NCBI GenBank assembly: GCA_024180945.1
Contig: JAKSGN010000016.1
Span: forward strand, 248,001-312,000
Direction: 5' to 3'
Origin: Macrophomina tecta
Taxonomy: Eukaryota > Ascomycota > Dothideomycetes > Botryosphaeriales > Botryosphaeriaceae
Length of the DNA stretch: 64,000 nucleotides
The translations under genes were made by a program, and so were the position numbers. Each line of letters starts with the position of its first letter. The stretch's first letter is position 1. The notes under the pieces were generated by a model that saw only the letters and a program-made list of their open reading frames with translations, did not search any database and was not told the origin of the DNA. This document shows positions 32,620-44,292 of the stretch, piece after piece.

Positions 32620-32812
32620 TGTCAGGACAATAGGCCCTGGCAAACCCTTAGGGTGCTTATACCGTGCGTTCCACGTGCTTATCACGTGCTACGCACGGGC
32701 CCCCAGTATATAACGCCACCAAGGAGTAAATCCTGCACTACTAAGGATTCGCACCTAAGAATATACGACTCTTCTAAAGGCTCCCTGCTTATAACCAGCC
32801 CACTTGCTCACA
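32620..32812 (+). repeat. 3' LTR of gypsy-E (193 bp)
   Basis: It starts TGTCAGGACAATAGG and ends GCTCACA. It differs from the 5' LTR by a handful of transitions. Confidence 0.88.
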
Positions 32813-35800
32813 ATTTAGGTCATTATACCCAATATTAGAAAAAGAATTATAAGCGATAAGAGAATATCTAGATCTATTACTAAAGAAAGAATATATCCGA
32901 CCCTTCTAGTCTTTAGTAGAATTACCTATTCTCTTTATACTAAAACTAGAAGGCAAGTTACGCCTCTACGTAGATTATAAATTTTTAAACGATATTACTA
33001 TTAAGGACCGCTACCCCCTACCCTACATCGACGAACTAAGGGATCGTCTCTTAGAAGTACAGTTCTTTACTAAACTAGACCTACGGGACGAATACCACCT
33101 TATCTAAATTAAAGAAGAATATAAACAGAAAACTATATTTCGAACCTAATACGGCCTATATAAATATTTAGTAATATTCTTTAGACTTACTAATACTTCT
33201 ACCACGTTTTAAGCCTTCGTTAACCACGTTCTACGGGAATACCTAGATAGATTCTATATAGCTTACCTTAACAACATCCTAATTTACTTAAAAACCCTAG
33301 AAGAATATAAGAAATACGTATCTAAGGTTCTCTAGAAACTACTCGAATATAGCCTCTTAGTTAAACCAAAAAAATACACCTTCCACGCCTAGAAGGTTAA
33401 ATTCCTAGGCTTTATTATCAAACTAGGAAAAGTAGTTATAGACCTAAGAAAGATAGAAGATATCCTAAAATAGCCCGAACTAAGAAACGTTAAAGAAGTA
33501 TAAGCCTTCTTAGGGTTTACTAACTTCTATTAGCGGTTTATCGAATAATACTCCTATATAGCCGAACCGTTAATTCGACTTATCTAAAAAGATACCTTAT
33601 TCACCTAGAAAGAACTATAATAGAAAGCGTTTAACTAACTTAAAAAGGCCTTCGTAGAAGCCTCTATATTAATTATATTTAATCCCGATAAGCTCCTCTA
33701 TCTCAAAACTAACGTATCTAACTACGCTATTAGCGCTACTCTTAGCTAGCCAGATGATAAGAAAAGATTACACTTTATCGCGTACTACTCCCGTAAAATA
33801 TTACCTACAGAACTTAACTACGAGATATACAATAAAGAACTACTCGCGATTATTATAGTATTTAAGAAATAGCGACATTACCTTAAGAAAGCCAACTACG
33901 AAATCATAGTATATTTAAATTATAAGAACCTAGAATACTTTATAACCACTAAAATATTAAATAGAAGATAAATATAATAGGTAAAATAACTCACCCCCTT
34001 CTACTTTAAGATTTACTACTGCAAAGGAAACGAAAATAGTAAAATAGATACACTTAGCCGCAGAGCCGATTATATTAAAAAAAAGCTAGAATTATCACTA
34101 GTAATACTTAGGTAAAATAATAATAGTATATTAGGTCCTAACCGCCCCTAAATTATCGAAGAACTCGATACACTATAGAAAGAACAAATACTAGCACCTA
34201 TTATAAGACTAGAAAGCCCTATTAACAATAACGAGCCCCTAAGAGCCCCAATACCCAAATAAAAACCCAAAGATAATAAGGAACTACAAAACAAAGAACC
34301 TACACCTACACTAAAAGAAACTACGAAAGAAGTAGTAAACAAAGAAGAAAATAATACTACTACTTAAAAATAAATTATCTAAAGAAAATATAATAATAAC
34401 CCGCTATTCTAGAAACTACTATAACGAATAGGCACCCCCGAATATAATAACCCCAACCTAGTCTAAGACTATAGAGGTAATATACTATTCCGTAGAAAAA
34501 TCTACGTACTAACACCTCTACGTAAACGACTAACTAAGGAATACTATAAATCCGCAGTTTACGAATACCCGGGAATAATAAAAACCTTAGAACAACTTAC
34601 GAGATACTTCTATTTTCCCTAAATAAGAAAAATAGTAGAAAAAGTTATCTAGAAATATAATAAATGTGCAAAGAATAAAGCAGCACAACACGCACTATAT
34701 AAATAGCTATAGCTTATTATAATACTAACTAAATCCTAGAAATTAGTTATAATAGACTTTATTACTAACCTACTAATTTTAGTAGACCCCGTGACTAAAA
34801 CACGATATAATGCCATTCTAGTTATCGTCGATCGTCTAATAAAATAGGCATACTTCATCTCTTATAATAAGAAAATTAGAGCGGAGGGCTATGCCTATCT
34901 CTTCCTTAGATATATTTTTGCCCATCACGGGATGCCTAAGGAACTAATTACGGACCAAAATCCACGATTTAGAGCTAAGTTCTAGCAAACCTTAGTCTAT
35001 AAGCTAGGAACTAAATATAAGATATTAATAATGGCACACTCACAAACTAATAAATAAACAAAATAAACTAACTAGACGCTAGAGTAGTACCTAAGATTCT
35101 ACCTAAACTATAAACAAAATAACTAGGTCGAACTTCTATCGCTAGCCTAATATGCGTACAATAGCATATTAATAGAAGCTATATAAACCACGCCCTCCTA
35201 CGCTAACTATAAACTCGACCCCACCGCCTTTAGAGAACCCTAGATCTACGAAGTACTCGCCTAAAAAGCTATACTTAGGGCAGATTAGCTACGCGAATTA
35301 CACTAAGAACTAGCTCGAGATATTAAATTTACTATATACTGAATAGCTATATACTACGATAGACGGCGCTAGGCGTCGCCATCCCTAAAGAAGAAAAATA
35401 AAGTCTAGCTCCTTAGAAAAAATATTAAAATAATATAATCGAATAATAAATTAGACTATAAGAAGATCGAACTCTACTAAATTAAGAAAAAACTTTTACC
35501 TATTTCCTTTAAACTTAAACTACTAGAACGGGTAGATATATATCTAGTTTTCTATATCTCTTTACTTAAACCCGCATATAGCAACGCCGAATCTAATCTA
35601 GAAATCGAAATATACCCCGAGAATACTAATAGAGAATAGCTAGTAGAAAAAATCCTTAATAGAGACTAGATTAACGGTTAATTTAAGTACCTAATTAAAT
35701 AGAAAGAAAGAGACCCCGCCGAAGACCCTTAGAAACTATTATAAAAACTAGTCTCTTACCTTAACTATAAAAAACTCATCCAGAAATACCACTAACAAAA

Positions 35801-35925
35801 CCCTAACTATCTAAACCCAGAGCATTCTTCTATAACGCAAACCTAGAAGGAGGAGTTAGAAACACCTAAAACTAATTTATAAAAGCCTCTAAGAAGAACC
35901 CAAGCCCCTTAGACCTAATAAGCGA
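32813..35925 (+). pseudogene. Gypsy-F pol remnant (reverse transcriptase to chromodomain), strongly RIP-mutated
   Basis: The plus strand reads as a continuous Ty3/gypsy pol if TAA/TAG are taken as former CAA/CAG. Reverse transcriptase lies near 32830-33420 (LYVDYKFLN, IAYLNNILIY, where the catalytic YLDD is now YLNN). RNase H lies at about 33660-34080 (LKTNVSNYAISATL) and integrase at about 34550-35300 (VIIDFITNL, LITDQNPRF). A chromodomain-like VEKILNRDQINGQFKYLIK is near 35645-35705. Gag, protease and the 5' LTR are missing; gypsy-E abuts it on the left. Non-functional. Confidence 0.8.
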
Positions 35926-36303
35926 ACCTAACTTAGGCATATTATAAGAAAAATAACCCTCCTAAACTATAAGCTTCTGCTTAGCCTACTCTTTCTCTTC
36001 GAGACAACGCATCTTACGAGAAAATAAATCCGCGTCCCGCTAATTAATAGACCGAAGAAGTAAGCATAAACGATATTTCTTTTACTAATGTATCCGTAAG
36101 CGCCGAGCTACCCGAGTTACATTCTACGCCGTAGCTATAGCCACCTAAGTAGCCGTATCCGTAGTAGTAGCGGCCGTATTAGCCTTAGCTTTATCCCAAA
36201 TAATCTCGGCCTCTACCTTCTAAAGCTAACGTTCTAGACCTTCCCGAGCTCGATTAAGATAACGAACTAGACTAAGTTAGCTAAGCCCTAACTTAGAAAC
36301 CAT
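35830..36303 (-). pseudogene. Antisense coiled-coil-like frame of gypsy-F
   Basis: From ATG 36303 the minus strand gives a 158-codon frame whose only breaks are TAG codons. It is rich in Arg, Lys, Gln, Leu and Ala (NRAREGLERQLQKVEAE, then VARRLRIHQQKKYRLCLLLR, then KMRCLEEKEQAKQKL). This composition and spacing suggest a coiled coil. It ends tail to tail with, and overlapping, the 3' end of gypsy-F pol. The LR-x-QK...LLLR stretch resembles RFRKQKVLLQRR in the antisense frame of gypsy D at 49683-50170. An upstream exon towards 36540 is possible but not resolved. Function unknown. Confidence 0.5.
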
Positions 36304-37215
36304 AGAAATAAATACCTAGATTCTAAAGAATTAGCTATTGCCTCGCACGAAGACAACCCCCCGCTAGTATAACTAGAATACGCGGAATAAAGAAAGCCTT
36401 ATAATAAACTATCCGAAGAAAAGTATAGCAATCGTAGAGAGAAGCCGCGAACACCCCTCGGGTAGAAGCAACAATATACTAAACTAATATACAACGACGC
36501 TAGGTACGAGTAGAAACCATAATTAGCCGACAACGATATAAAGACAACAGCAAGCGCCTACCTTAAATACAAAGCTTTCGGGTCAAAAGCAGCCTAGAGA
36601 GGAAATAGTATTACGACCTAAAAAAGAGGGACATAGTAGGATAATAGAGGCGATATAGAAAGAGCACCACCGAATTATCTAGCGCCGCCCTAAGCCCTAT
36701 TAGCTAAACCACGTAACCTCTAGTACACGTTCCCGGCCAATGGCTAGCCTACTAGCCAAACAACACTACACCTCCGGCCAACGAATAGTCAACCAGATTA
36801 ATATATATAACCTATATTCGTTACTAGTAGATAGGACCTTCGTAGTTAACTTATTAATTAATTCTTACCCTAATATTACGCGCGACCCTCCCCTGCCTAC
36901 CGCTACGACCCCCCGAAAGCCCATACTATCCGACGATACGCCCAACCTCCCCCAGAAAGAGTAACAGTGTAATAACGCGGAGAAAGCGTAAGACTAAGAG
37001 TAAGGCTTCGCGAAAGTAATTAGCAGCTACCGAACCTCCCGTAGACGTATAAATAATTTTAAGAGAGGTATTTAGGCATATATAGCGCTAAGGACAATAG
37101 GTCTATCTTATATATATTAAATCCTCACCGGCGGTGTAATAGAGAGCACTAGCTAGGGCCTAACGGGAAAGGCTAAAGAATAAAAACTATCTAACTCCTA
37201 TTAAAGAAGATAATC
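36304..37215. other. Remainder of gypsy-F 3' region or other repeat, unassigned
   Basis: AT-rich repeat-like DNA between the antisense frame and the next Copia-B LTR. A 74-codon frame opens at ATG 36740 on the plus strand, with a proline-rich end, but has no recognised motif. No LTR of family F could be delimited. Confidence 0.4.
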
Positions 37216-37699
37216 TATTAGAATTTAGTAGTAATACTATTAATTAAGAATAAGTAGTATAAGGTATAAGAGAAATGCTTAGAAAAGTCCTCTTATTCGT
37301 TCTCTTCTATAACTAAGCTAAAGTTTATCGTATATACATATAATATTCCAATACACCCCCTTTATGTGGTAGTAAAGCTAGCGTATAATATAATAGTAGC
37401 TATAGGTAAAAAGAATAACTATATATATAACTAAGAATTAAACTTATAAACTCGAGGCTAAAAAAGAATAGCGAGCGGGTTCTATTAGCTATAGTTTAGA
37501 ATTACTAACTAAACCTAGCTTTATCTAGACTATTAAACTATATAGGTAGCTAGGTTACTGGCTTTAATAGAATATAAAGTAATAACTAATAAGTAGCTAA
37601 TAATTTAGCCGAGCGGGTAGCTATAAGCTATATATATCTAAATAAGATAAGAGTACATAACATTAAATAAAGAAAATAGAAGAAACTCGGTTATTTTAT

Positions 37700-40600
37700 T
37701 TAGTTAGCGGCATAAGTTCTAATTAGTTAACGAATACCTAGTACTTCTACTTTAGTAGTGCCTTTATAAGTTCATCTGCGATTATATTAGCTATAGGCAT
37801 CTATCTAAAATAGATATTACCTACTAACGCTTCTTATCTAAGCCAGTAATAATAAATATTAATATAGCGTAGCTTTATTATTAGTTTTCCAACGCTTTTC
37901 TTTATAAGCCGTAGTGTTATTTGGTTATCACACTAAATCTATATAAGATAGCCTAGATTAAACTATAGTTAGTTAAAGAATCATTTCTACTAAAAGTACT
38001 ACTTAGCCATTTTAAATAAGGCAAGGAGCTCAGCTTTAGTAGTTAATATAGTAATAGTTAGTTATTTAGTAGCTTTCTAATCTACTAGACCTCTAAATAG
38101 CATAACGAGTAAGTCTTAGTAACTTCTACGCATTTCTTAATCGTTTGCATATACCGCGTTACTGCTAATTATAAACATATTTTGTTTATTCTAGTAGACT
38201 AAGCTGTTAAAGTATAAGGCGAGTTTCTTTATTTCTCTAAGGTATTTAAGGAGTCTCTACACTAGTACAAGGTATTAGTAGAAAGGATTAGTTAGGTACG
38301 CTAATAGAGCTAATACGGTAAAAATAATATCCGCTCTTATACTAATTATAGCGAACTATACTAATTCTATCTTACTTTAGAAGGTATAAATATCTTATAG
38401 CGTTGCGTGCGAGTCCTCGTTTAGCGTAAGAGGCTTATCTTATAGCAAAGATATTACTAGAGCGTTTACTTCCTTAACATTATATTTAGTAATTAAGCTA
38501 TTAACGTATGATTCCTAAGATAGCTAGAGCAAATGCTTTTATCGGTTGTGGACTATACGTAGTATAAGAAACTACTAGATTTCGCCTATTATACGCATCT
38601 CGTAGCACTAGAATAAGTTATTCTAGAATACCTCTACGTAGCGCTTATTATCCTTATAATAGGCGACGATAACATTATTAACGAAGAAGAAGACAAAAAG
38701 ATAACTATTCGCGTAAAGATAGAAAGCGTCTAGAATTAGTTTTAAGCCGAGTTCCGTTAGTATATTATAGAAGTAACGTTACTAAAGTGCTAGTAATTCT
38801 TTAAGACCGTATAATATTTTTAGTAGTTAAAGAACTTATTTGTTCTTTAATATTATTCCTTCTAGTAGCTTATAGTACGTTATTTACTTAAGTAGAACGT
38901 GCAGAAACGTATTTATAACGTTGTATTATTTTGTTTTAAGGTCGAAGGCGTAAATAATAGCTATAAGCGCTCGGAAAATATGAAAGGCTAGGGTAGCTAT
39001 AAAGATATCTTCTTAGGTTATTTATAGATTACCTCTAACGTAGATGCGTACCTTATATTTTAGTAGATAGCCGTTTTTATCGAATTTATATTTAAAAACC
39101 TAAGTAAGTAGTATAACCTCCTTAGTATTATCTTATATATCTATTTCTAAAATAACTTTCTATACCCTCTTATTCTAGAGTTTCCGTAGTTTAGCTTCTA
39201 CCGCTTTTGGAAATTTAGGTCCGAGTAGATATATTAAAAGTTCTTTAAACATCTTTGGCTCCGGTGGAAGCATATCCCGGTGCCGGCGAGGCGTTTATAT
39301 AGTAGATAGTATAGTAGTAAACGATATCCTCTAGGCTTAATCTAAGTGCTAATTAAGTAGGAGTTGCGTAATATAGGCTAATCTACGTATTCTTTTACCT
39401 TAAATAATCGAATTTTAGTTTATTTCGGAGCTAATTTCTAATCTTTTTAGTACTCGGTTGCCTCTACTAGCTGCAGAGTCTAGATTAGTATTATATTAGA
39501 CTAGTATTAGTTACCTAAGTCTTAATTATTATTCTTAATCACCCCCTAAGGCTTAAGGAGCTGGTTAATAATATTATTCGAGCGTTATAGGCATGGTTTA
39601 TAAATCTAGCCTAGGCTTAGGGTTAGGTTAAACTTAACTACTTTCGTTGCTAGTCGGTTTAGTGCCTTGTATTTAACGCACTTAAAGGCTACTTTTAGGC
39701 TACTCTTCTCGTGAGTTTAACCTATTACTCGTTATAGACGGTAATAGCGTTAGTAGTCGAATAAGCAAATCTAGTTAATAGCTACTACTAGCTTCTATAG
39801 CTTAGTGCTATTTATTTAATTTAAGAAATTTATTCTCTAAAGATTTAGTACTTGTTAATAAGGCTAAAGATAATATAAGATCGTTATTATTTAGATAAAT
39901 TCGTGGGTATATAAGGGTTTATTCTTTTTTAGCTTTAAATACTTTTTAATAGTGCTCTTGTTTCTAAGGTAAGTACTTACTATCTTTATTAAACGTAATA
40001 TCTCTAATGTATAGGATCTTGTCTATGCTTAGTGTCTAGATTTAAAAGATATTAGTAGAGTTATATCTAACTAAATATCCGATTAGCGCTCTTTCTTAAA
40101 GCTTTTAGGTTTGTGGAATTATCTTATTTAGTATATATACTTTATAGCTATATATACGTAGGTAGCTAATATTTGGCTTCTTACTATAAACTATCTTAAA
40201 TGGAGTCTTCTAGTTAAGGCCTTTAGTAGGTGTTCGGTTAGAGATATAAGTAGCTGTATAGACGTATTCGGGCGAATTATAATTAGGTAGGTTACTATTT
40301 ATTCGTAGTGCCCTTGCTTTTAAGATAAGTAACTATCTAGAACGTTTAGCGTTATTATTTTACTTAGGTATTTAAGGACTCGATATCTCGAGGGTAATTT
40401 CTCTTCTTTATAGTTCTCTTTAAAAGGTAGTTTCTAGGAACTTTTCTCTATCTAAGCGTAAGAAGACTACTTTTCGTTAAAAGTATTTTCTAATTATTCG
40501 TTCCGTTAATAAGATAATATCTACGCAGTCATTCTTATTAATATAATATTAGAATATTTAATTTAGTAGTGTTTTAGATTTAGTTATGTCTTATACTCGT

Positions 40601-42548
40601 TGCATACCTGTCTTAGTAGGTAAGTAAGTTACATACCCGTTTTACCCTAGTAGGTAGAATAGGTATAAGGAAAGCCCGTACGGCCTTCCTCTACTAGATA
40701 TACTAATCTATAGGAACTTATTTTTATTAGTTAAATTAAGGCTGCTAATTAGTTATTTTTTAATATATAAGTTATTGCAATCGTGTACTGCGTAGCTATA
40801 TATTTAAGATATATTATCTATATATACCTGTTAGTAGCTTCGATCATCTAAATAAGATTAAATAATATTCGGAAGAATAGCTCTAAGGATAATTTCTTAG
40901 GCGTTATATTATATAAGATAATTTAATAAGCCTTAGCTCGAGCGTATATATTGTAGTACTATGGTATAGCTTCTTTTATAATAACTATATCCTTTGTGGC
41001 GGTTGGTAGCGCTTTAATAACTATAGGTAATGCGTAAGTAAAGACTTTATACTATTACTTAGCTAGATACTTTTAAATTATTAATCCCGTAGTAATTTAA
41101 TTCTCTAGATTCTTTATCTTATTAAGCTCTATAAAGTAGAGATTCTAGTAGGGTATTAGTTTACATGTAATAATATCTTCTTTATAAAGAACTAGGTAGC
41201 TTATATTAAGGTAAATCCCTTTCTTATTTACCTTAGTAACTAACACGAGGTTGGCTATAAATAATAGCACGTAAGCAGTATCTAGTAGTATTAGAATTCA
41301 TTATATTAAGTAACGATAAGCCTTAATAGTAATAGTACTAAACGCTTCTACTAGAATACGTGTGTTGCCGCTTATAATATAGTTATTAGAGTCTATATTA
41401 CGTGTTTTAGTAAACCGCTTCTTTATATATTAGTTATATACGTGGTGTGAGGAGCTAGTATTAACTATCTATAAAAGCTATAGCATGGTTGGTTTACTAC
41501 GTTTAGCTATAAATAATATAGTAATAATAGCTATAAGTACTACTAGATCTTTATTCTATAGATCTTCTGCTTATACTAATAAGTTCTAATAATTCTAATT
41601 CTTATTAGTACGTTCGCCTTTTTTAGCTTCTCTAGCTAGTACGTGTTTAACTATTACCTTAGTGCGTGGATTACTTATCTTCTTTTAAAGTTAAGCCTAA
41701 ATGTTCTTCTTTAGCTTCTACCCTAATAGGTATATTTATTTATTTAGGTAGTAGCATTTAACTATCTAGTAAAGTATACTATATAGGTACGGCCTTAGTA
41801 GTGGACCTCCTAATTAGGGTTTACTACGAAGTATTACTATTATTATTATTTAAGTAGTATCTTTATCTTAGGTTACTTACTTGCGCCTTACGTACTCTTA
41901 GTAGTTAGTAATATAGTCGGTGACCTTTAGTTCGGTATCCGCTATTTTAGAAGACTCTCTAATAGCTATTATAGTATATTTAGAGTTATACAAAAGAAGT
42001 AAATTAAGAAAGATATTAATACCTTACCTTAATATAACCTCTAGTATCTTTAGGGCTTTAGCTTTATAAACTATTTCTTTCTATTAGTTTAGCTACTTAT
42101 CTATATTCTAATTATTAGGAGGCTTTTCTAGCTAGCGAAGCTAGTTAATAATAAGGCGTTTCTATATAGCGGTAGATAGCTTAATCCTTACTTATAGGGC
42201 TCTAAGTTAATAATAAGGGTGCGTATTAGGAAGATTCTAAAGAATCGGTTAAAGTGAGGCTCCTACAGAGTTATTAATAACTATTAAAAGATTATTAATT
42301 TTTTTATAGGTATGCTCGTAGTCCTTCTTTTCCTTCTTATAGTTATTAAGATCGAGACGGTAATAGTCGTTCGTCTATTCTTATTATCGAGTCGGCTTAA
42401 CTGGTACCGCGAATTATACTAGACGTTCCGGCTTACTCGAATCGATATATTTAAATATATTAGCGCATTGTGCGCGTAATTAGATAAGGTTAAATTAGAT
42501 ATCCTAGTCTTAAGAGTCTTTTAAAACGATTATTAGCTTCGAGGATAT
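37700..42548 (-). pseudogene. Degenerate gag-pol of Copia-B
   Basis: The start codon is now ATA at 42548 (ATG in Copia-A), followed by SSKLIIVLKDS, close to the Copia-A gag start. Reverse transcriptase and RNase H occupy about 37750-39500 and match the fragments at 21475-23143. TAA/TAG codons are dense. The frame is also split by a solo LTR. Confidence 0.75.
40547..40765 (+). repeat. Solo LTR of Copia-C inside Copia-B (219 bp)
   Basis: It starts TATTAGAATATT and ends TTTTTTAATA, with a perfect target duplication TATAA (40542-40546 and 40766-40770). It matches the Copia-C LTRs at 44073 and 58278. Confidence 0.88.
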
Positions 42549-43033
42549 TATAGTTATTAATTTTAATATATTATTAATTAGATCGGTTCGTCAGTCGCAC
42601 GGTAAAATGGGCCGAATAGATCAACTAATCGCTTAGAAACGTAATAATGCTATTAGCTATAACTCGCTTATACGCGTAGCTACGCTATAATAGGTGCGGT
42701 TAGCTATTATTAGCTATTATTACACCGTAGTATATACCTTTAGTTAGCTAATAACGGTTAAGATTATATACTACTAGTAGCACCGTATACTTAAGCCGCT
42801 TCGGATATCGACTAGATGCCTTAGAACGACTAAAAGATAGTTATAGATAATGCTTTAGATAGTAGAAGGTATTAAACGTATATCTGGGCTTATAACTATT
42901 AGATTTAGTGGTGATACCATTAATTAAGAATAAGTAGTATAAGGCGTAAGAAGGACGCTTAGGGGAGTCCTCTTATTAGTTCTCTTTCGTGACTAAGCTA
43001 AGGTTTATTGTATATATACGTGATATTCTAATA

Positions 43034-44030
43034 CGAGCTTAAGGCTATTAGACAAGCCGTAGCGCTTATCGACTAGGTATAGCTGTAGAGAGAGATTATA
43101 GTATAACCGATCGCTATACGGGTAAAATATATTATCTACTACGATAGTAAGTCTGCGCTGTAGTCTCTACTATGACTAAGGTAGAGAAGTAGCTAGGTAG
43201 TACTAAAGTAAATACTCGAGACCCTTAATAAGATATAGAGGAGAAAGATACCGGTTATCTAGCTAAGATAGGTACTGGCGCACGCGGGAGTACTAGGAAA
43301 CGAGCGAGCGAATAAACTAGCGCTATAGGCTACCGAACCTAATAAAGCTGTCTCGGATAGTAGTATGCGGTTAAAGTTAGTCGTACTTATAGATGTTAAG
43401 TGGGCTATTTCTCGAGCATATACTACGGAACTTAATAGTATAAAGAAGGAGCATCTTACTTATATACTTAATAGAGCGCTATTATAAAACTATACTAGAA
43501 AACTATATAATAAGCTTAACGCGGCGGAGGCAGTAGTAATTACTTAGCTAAGGACTTTAAGATTAAGATTAAACGAGTCGCTCTATAAAATTAGAAAAGC
43601 GGATTCCTTATAGTGCGCATGCAGACGCGGAGAAGAAATAGCTAAGTATCTTCTACTTAAGTATACTTACTAGTCTAAATAGCGTACGGAGCTTTAGAGA
43701 GCGGTAGAAAAGAGATTTAGAGATATTTTATATATACTAGGTAGATAGTTAGGAATAAAGCGGCCGGACAGAACGTACCTTAATAGACTAGTGGAAAGAT
43801 AGAAGGCTAATATAGTAATTGTTAAGGCGACGGCGGCATTCGCGATTATAATAGGATAACTATAGGTAGTTATAGAGTAATAAAGCTAAGGAAGCTATTA
43901 TAGAGCCTAGAGCCTAGCTAGCTACTACGCTACTATAGGGACTAGTAGTACTTAGGAGAATATTCTAAAGATTAGCTAGACGTAGCTTAAAAAAACCACG
44001 GCTTGTGTTAGTAGACTACCTCGCTTGCCT
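43034..44030 (+). pseudogene. LINE (Tad-like) ORF2 3' end: RNase H and tail domain
   Basis: The plus strand reads YYDSKSALQSL near 43138-43170 and then HAGVLGNERANKLA near 43280-43320, the RNase H signatures of Tad/I-type LINEs. Further on it gives CRRGEEIAKYLLLKYTYQSK (about 43620-43675) and a C-terminal RPDRTYLNRLVERQKAN stretch. Stops are of the RIP kind. The 5' part is cut by the Copia-B LTR. Confidence 0.75.
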
Positions 44031-44072
44031 ATTTTATTTTATTTTTATTTTTATTTTTTTTTCTTTTCTTTT
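44031..44072 (+). repeat. T-rich simple repeat, possible LINE tail
   Basis: A run of TTTTA/ATTTT units followed by pure pyrimidine lies between the LINE remnant and the Copia-C LTR. It could be the simple-sequence 3' tail of the LINE. Confidence 0.5.
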
Positions 44073-44292
44073 TATTAGAATATATAATTTAGTAGTGTTT
44101 TGGATTTAGTTATATCTTATACTCGTTGTATATCTATCTTAGTAGGTAAGTAAGTTATATACCCATTTTACCCTAGTAGGTAGAATAGGTATAAGGAAAG
44201 CCTGTACGGCCTTCCTCTACTAAAGATACTAAATCTATAGGAACTTATCTTTATTATTTAAATTAAGGCTGCTAATTAGTTATTTTCTAATA
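44073..44292 (+). repeat. 5' LTR of Copia-C (220 bp)
   Basis: It starts TATTAGAATATATAATTTAG and ends TTTTCTAATA. It is RIP-altered relative to the LTRs at 58278-59479. Confidence 0.85.

Larger units (their letters stand above)
25636..32812 (+). mobile_element. Gypsy-E, near-complete chromovirus-type Ty3/gypsy element (7177 bp)
   Basis: It has 193-bp LTRs (25636-25828 and 32620-32812), a polypurine tract before the right LTR, a plus-strand gag-pol with a C-terminal chromodomain, and an antisense frame between pol and the right LTR. Composition is near 50 percent GC and the coding frame is broken only by TAA/TAG codons and small defects, so RIP damage is light. No target-site duplication was found: the left flank is gypsy-D and the right flank gypsy-F sequence. 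Confidence 0.88.
37216..43033 (-). mobile_element. Full-length but RIP-degraded Copia-B element (about 5.8 kb)
   Basis: Its LTRs are 37216-37353 and 42897-43033, with the polypurine tract beside the left LTR and the GTTATAAGCCC-type primer site beside the right one, so the coding strand is minus. The flanking 5-mers (TAATC and CGAGC) do not match, so no clean target duplication remains. A solo Copia-C LTR sits inside at 40547-40765. Confidence 0.85.

Noticed and set aside
32273..32713. 146-codon frame before the gypsy-E 3' LTR
   Set aside because: It begins at TTG, crosses the polypurine tract into the LTR, and has no recognisable domain.
36740..36964. 74-codon frame as a gene
   Set aside because: It starts with ATG and is open, but the composition is repeat-like, no motif is present, and it lies in an unassigned retroelement flank.
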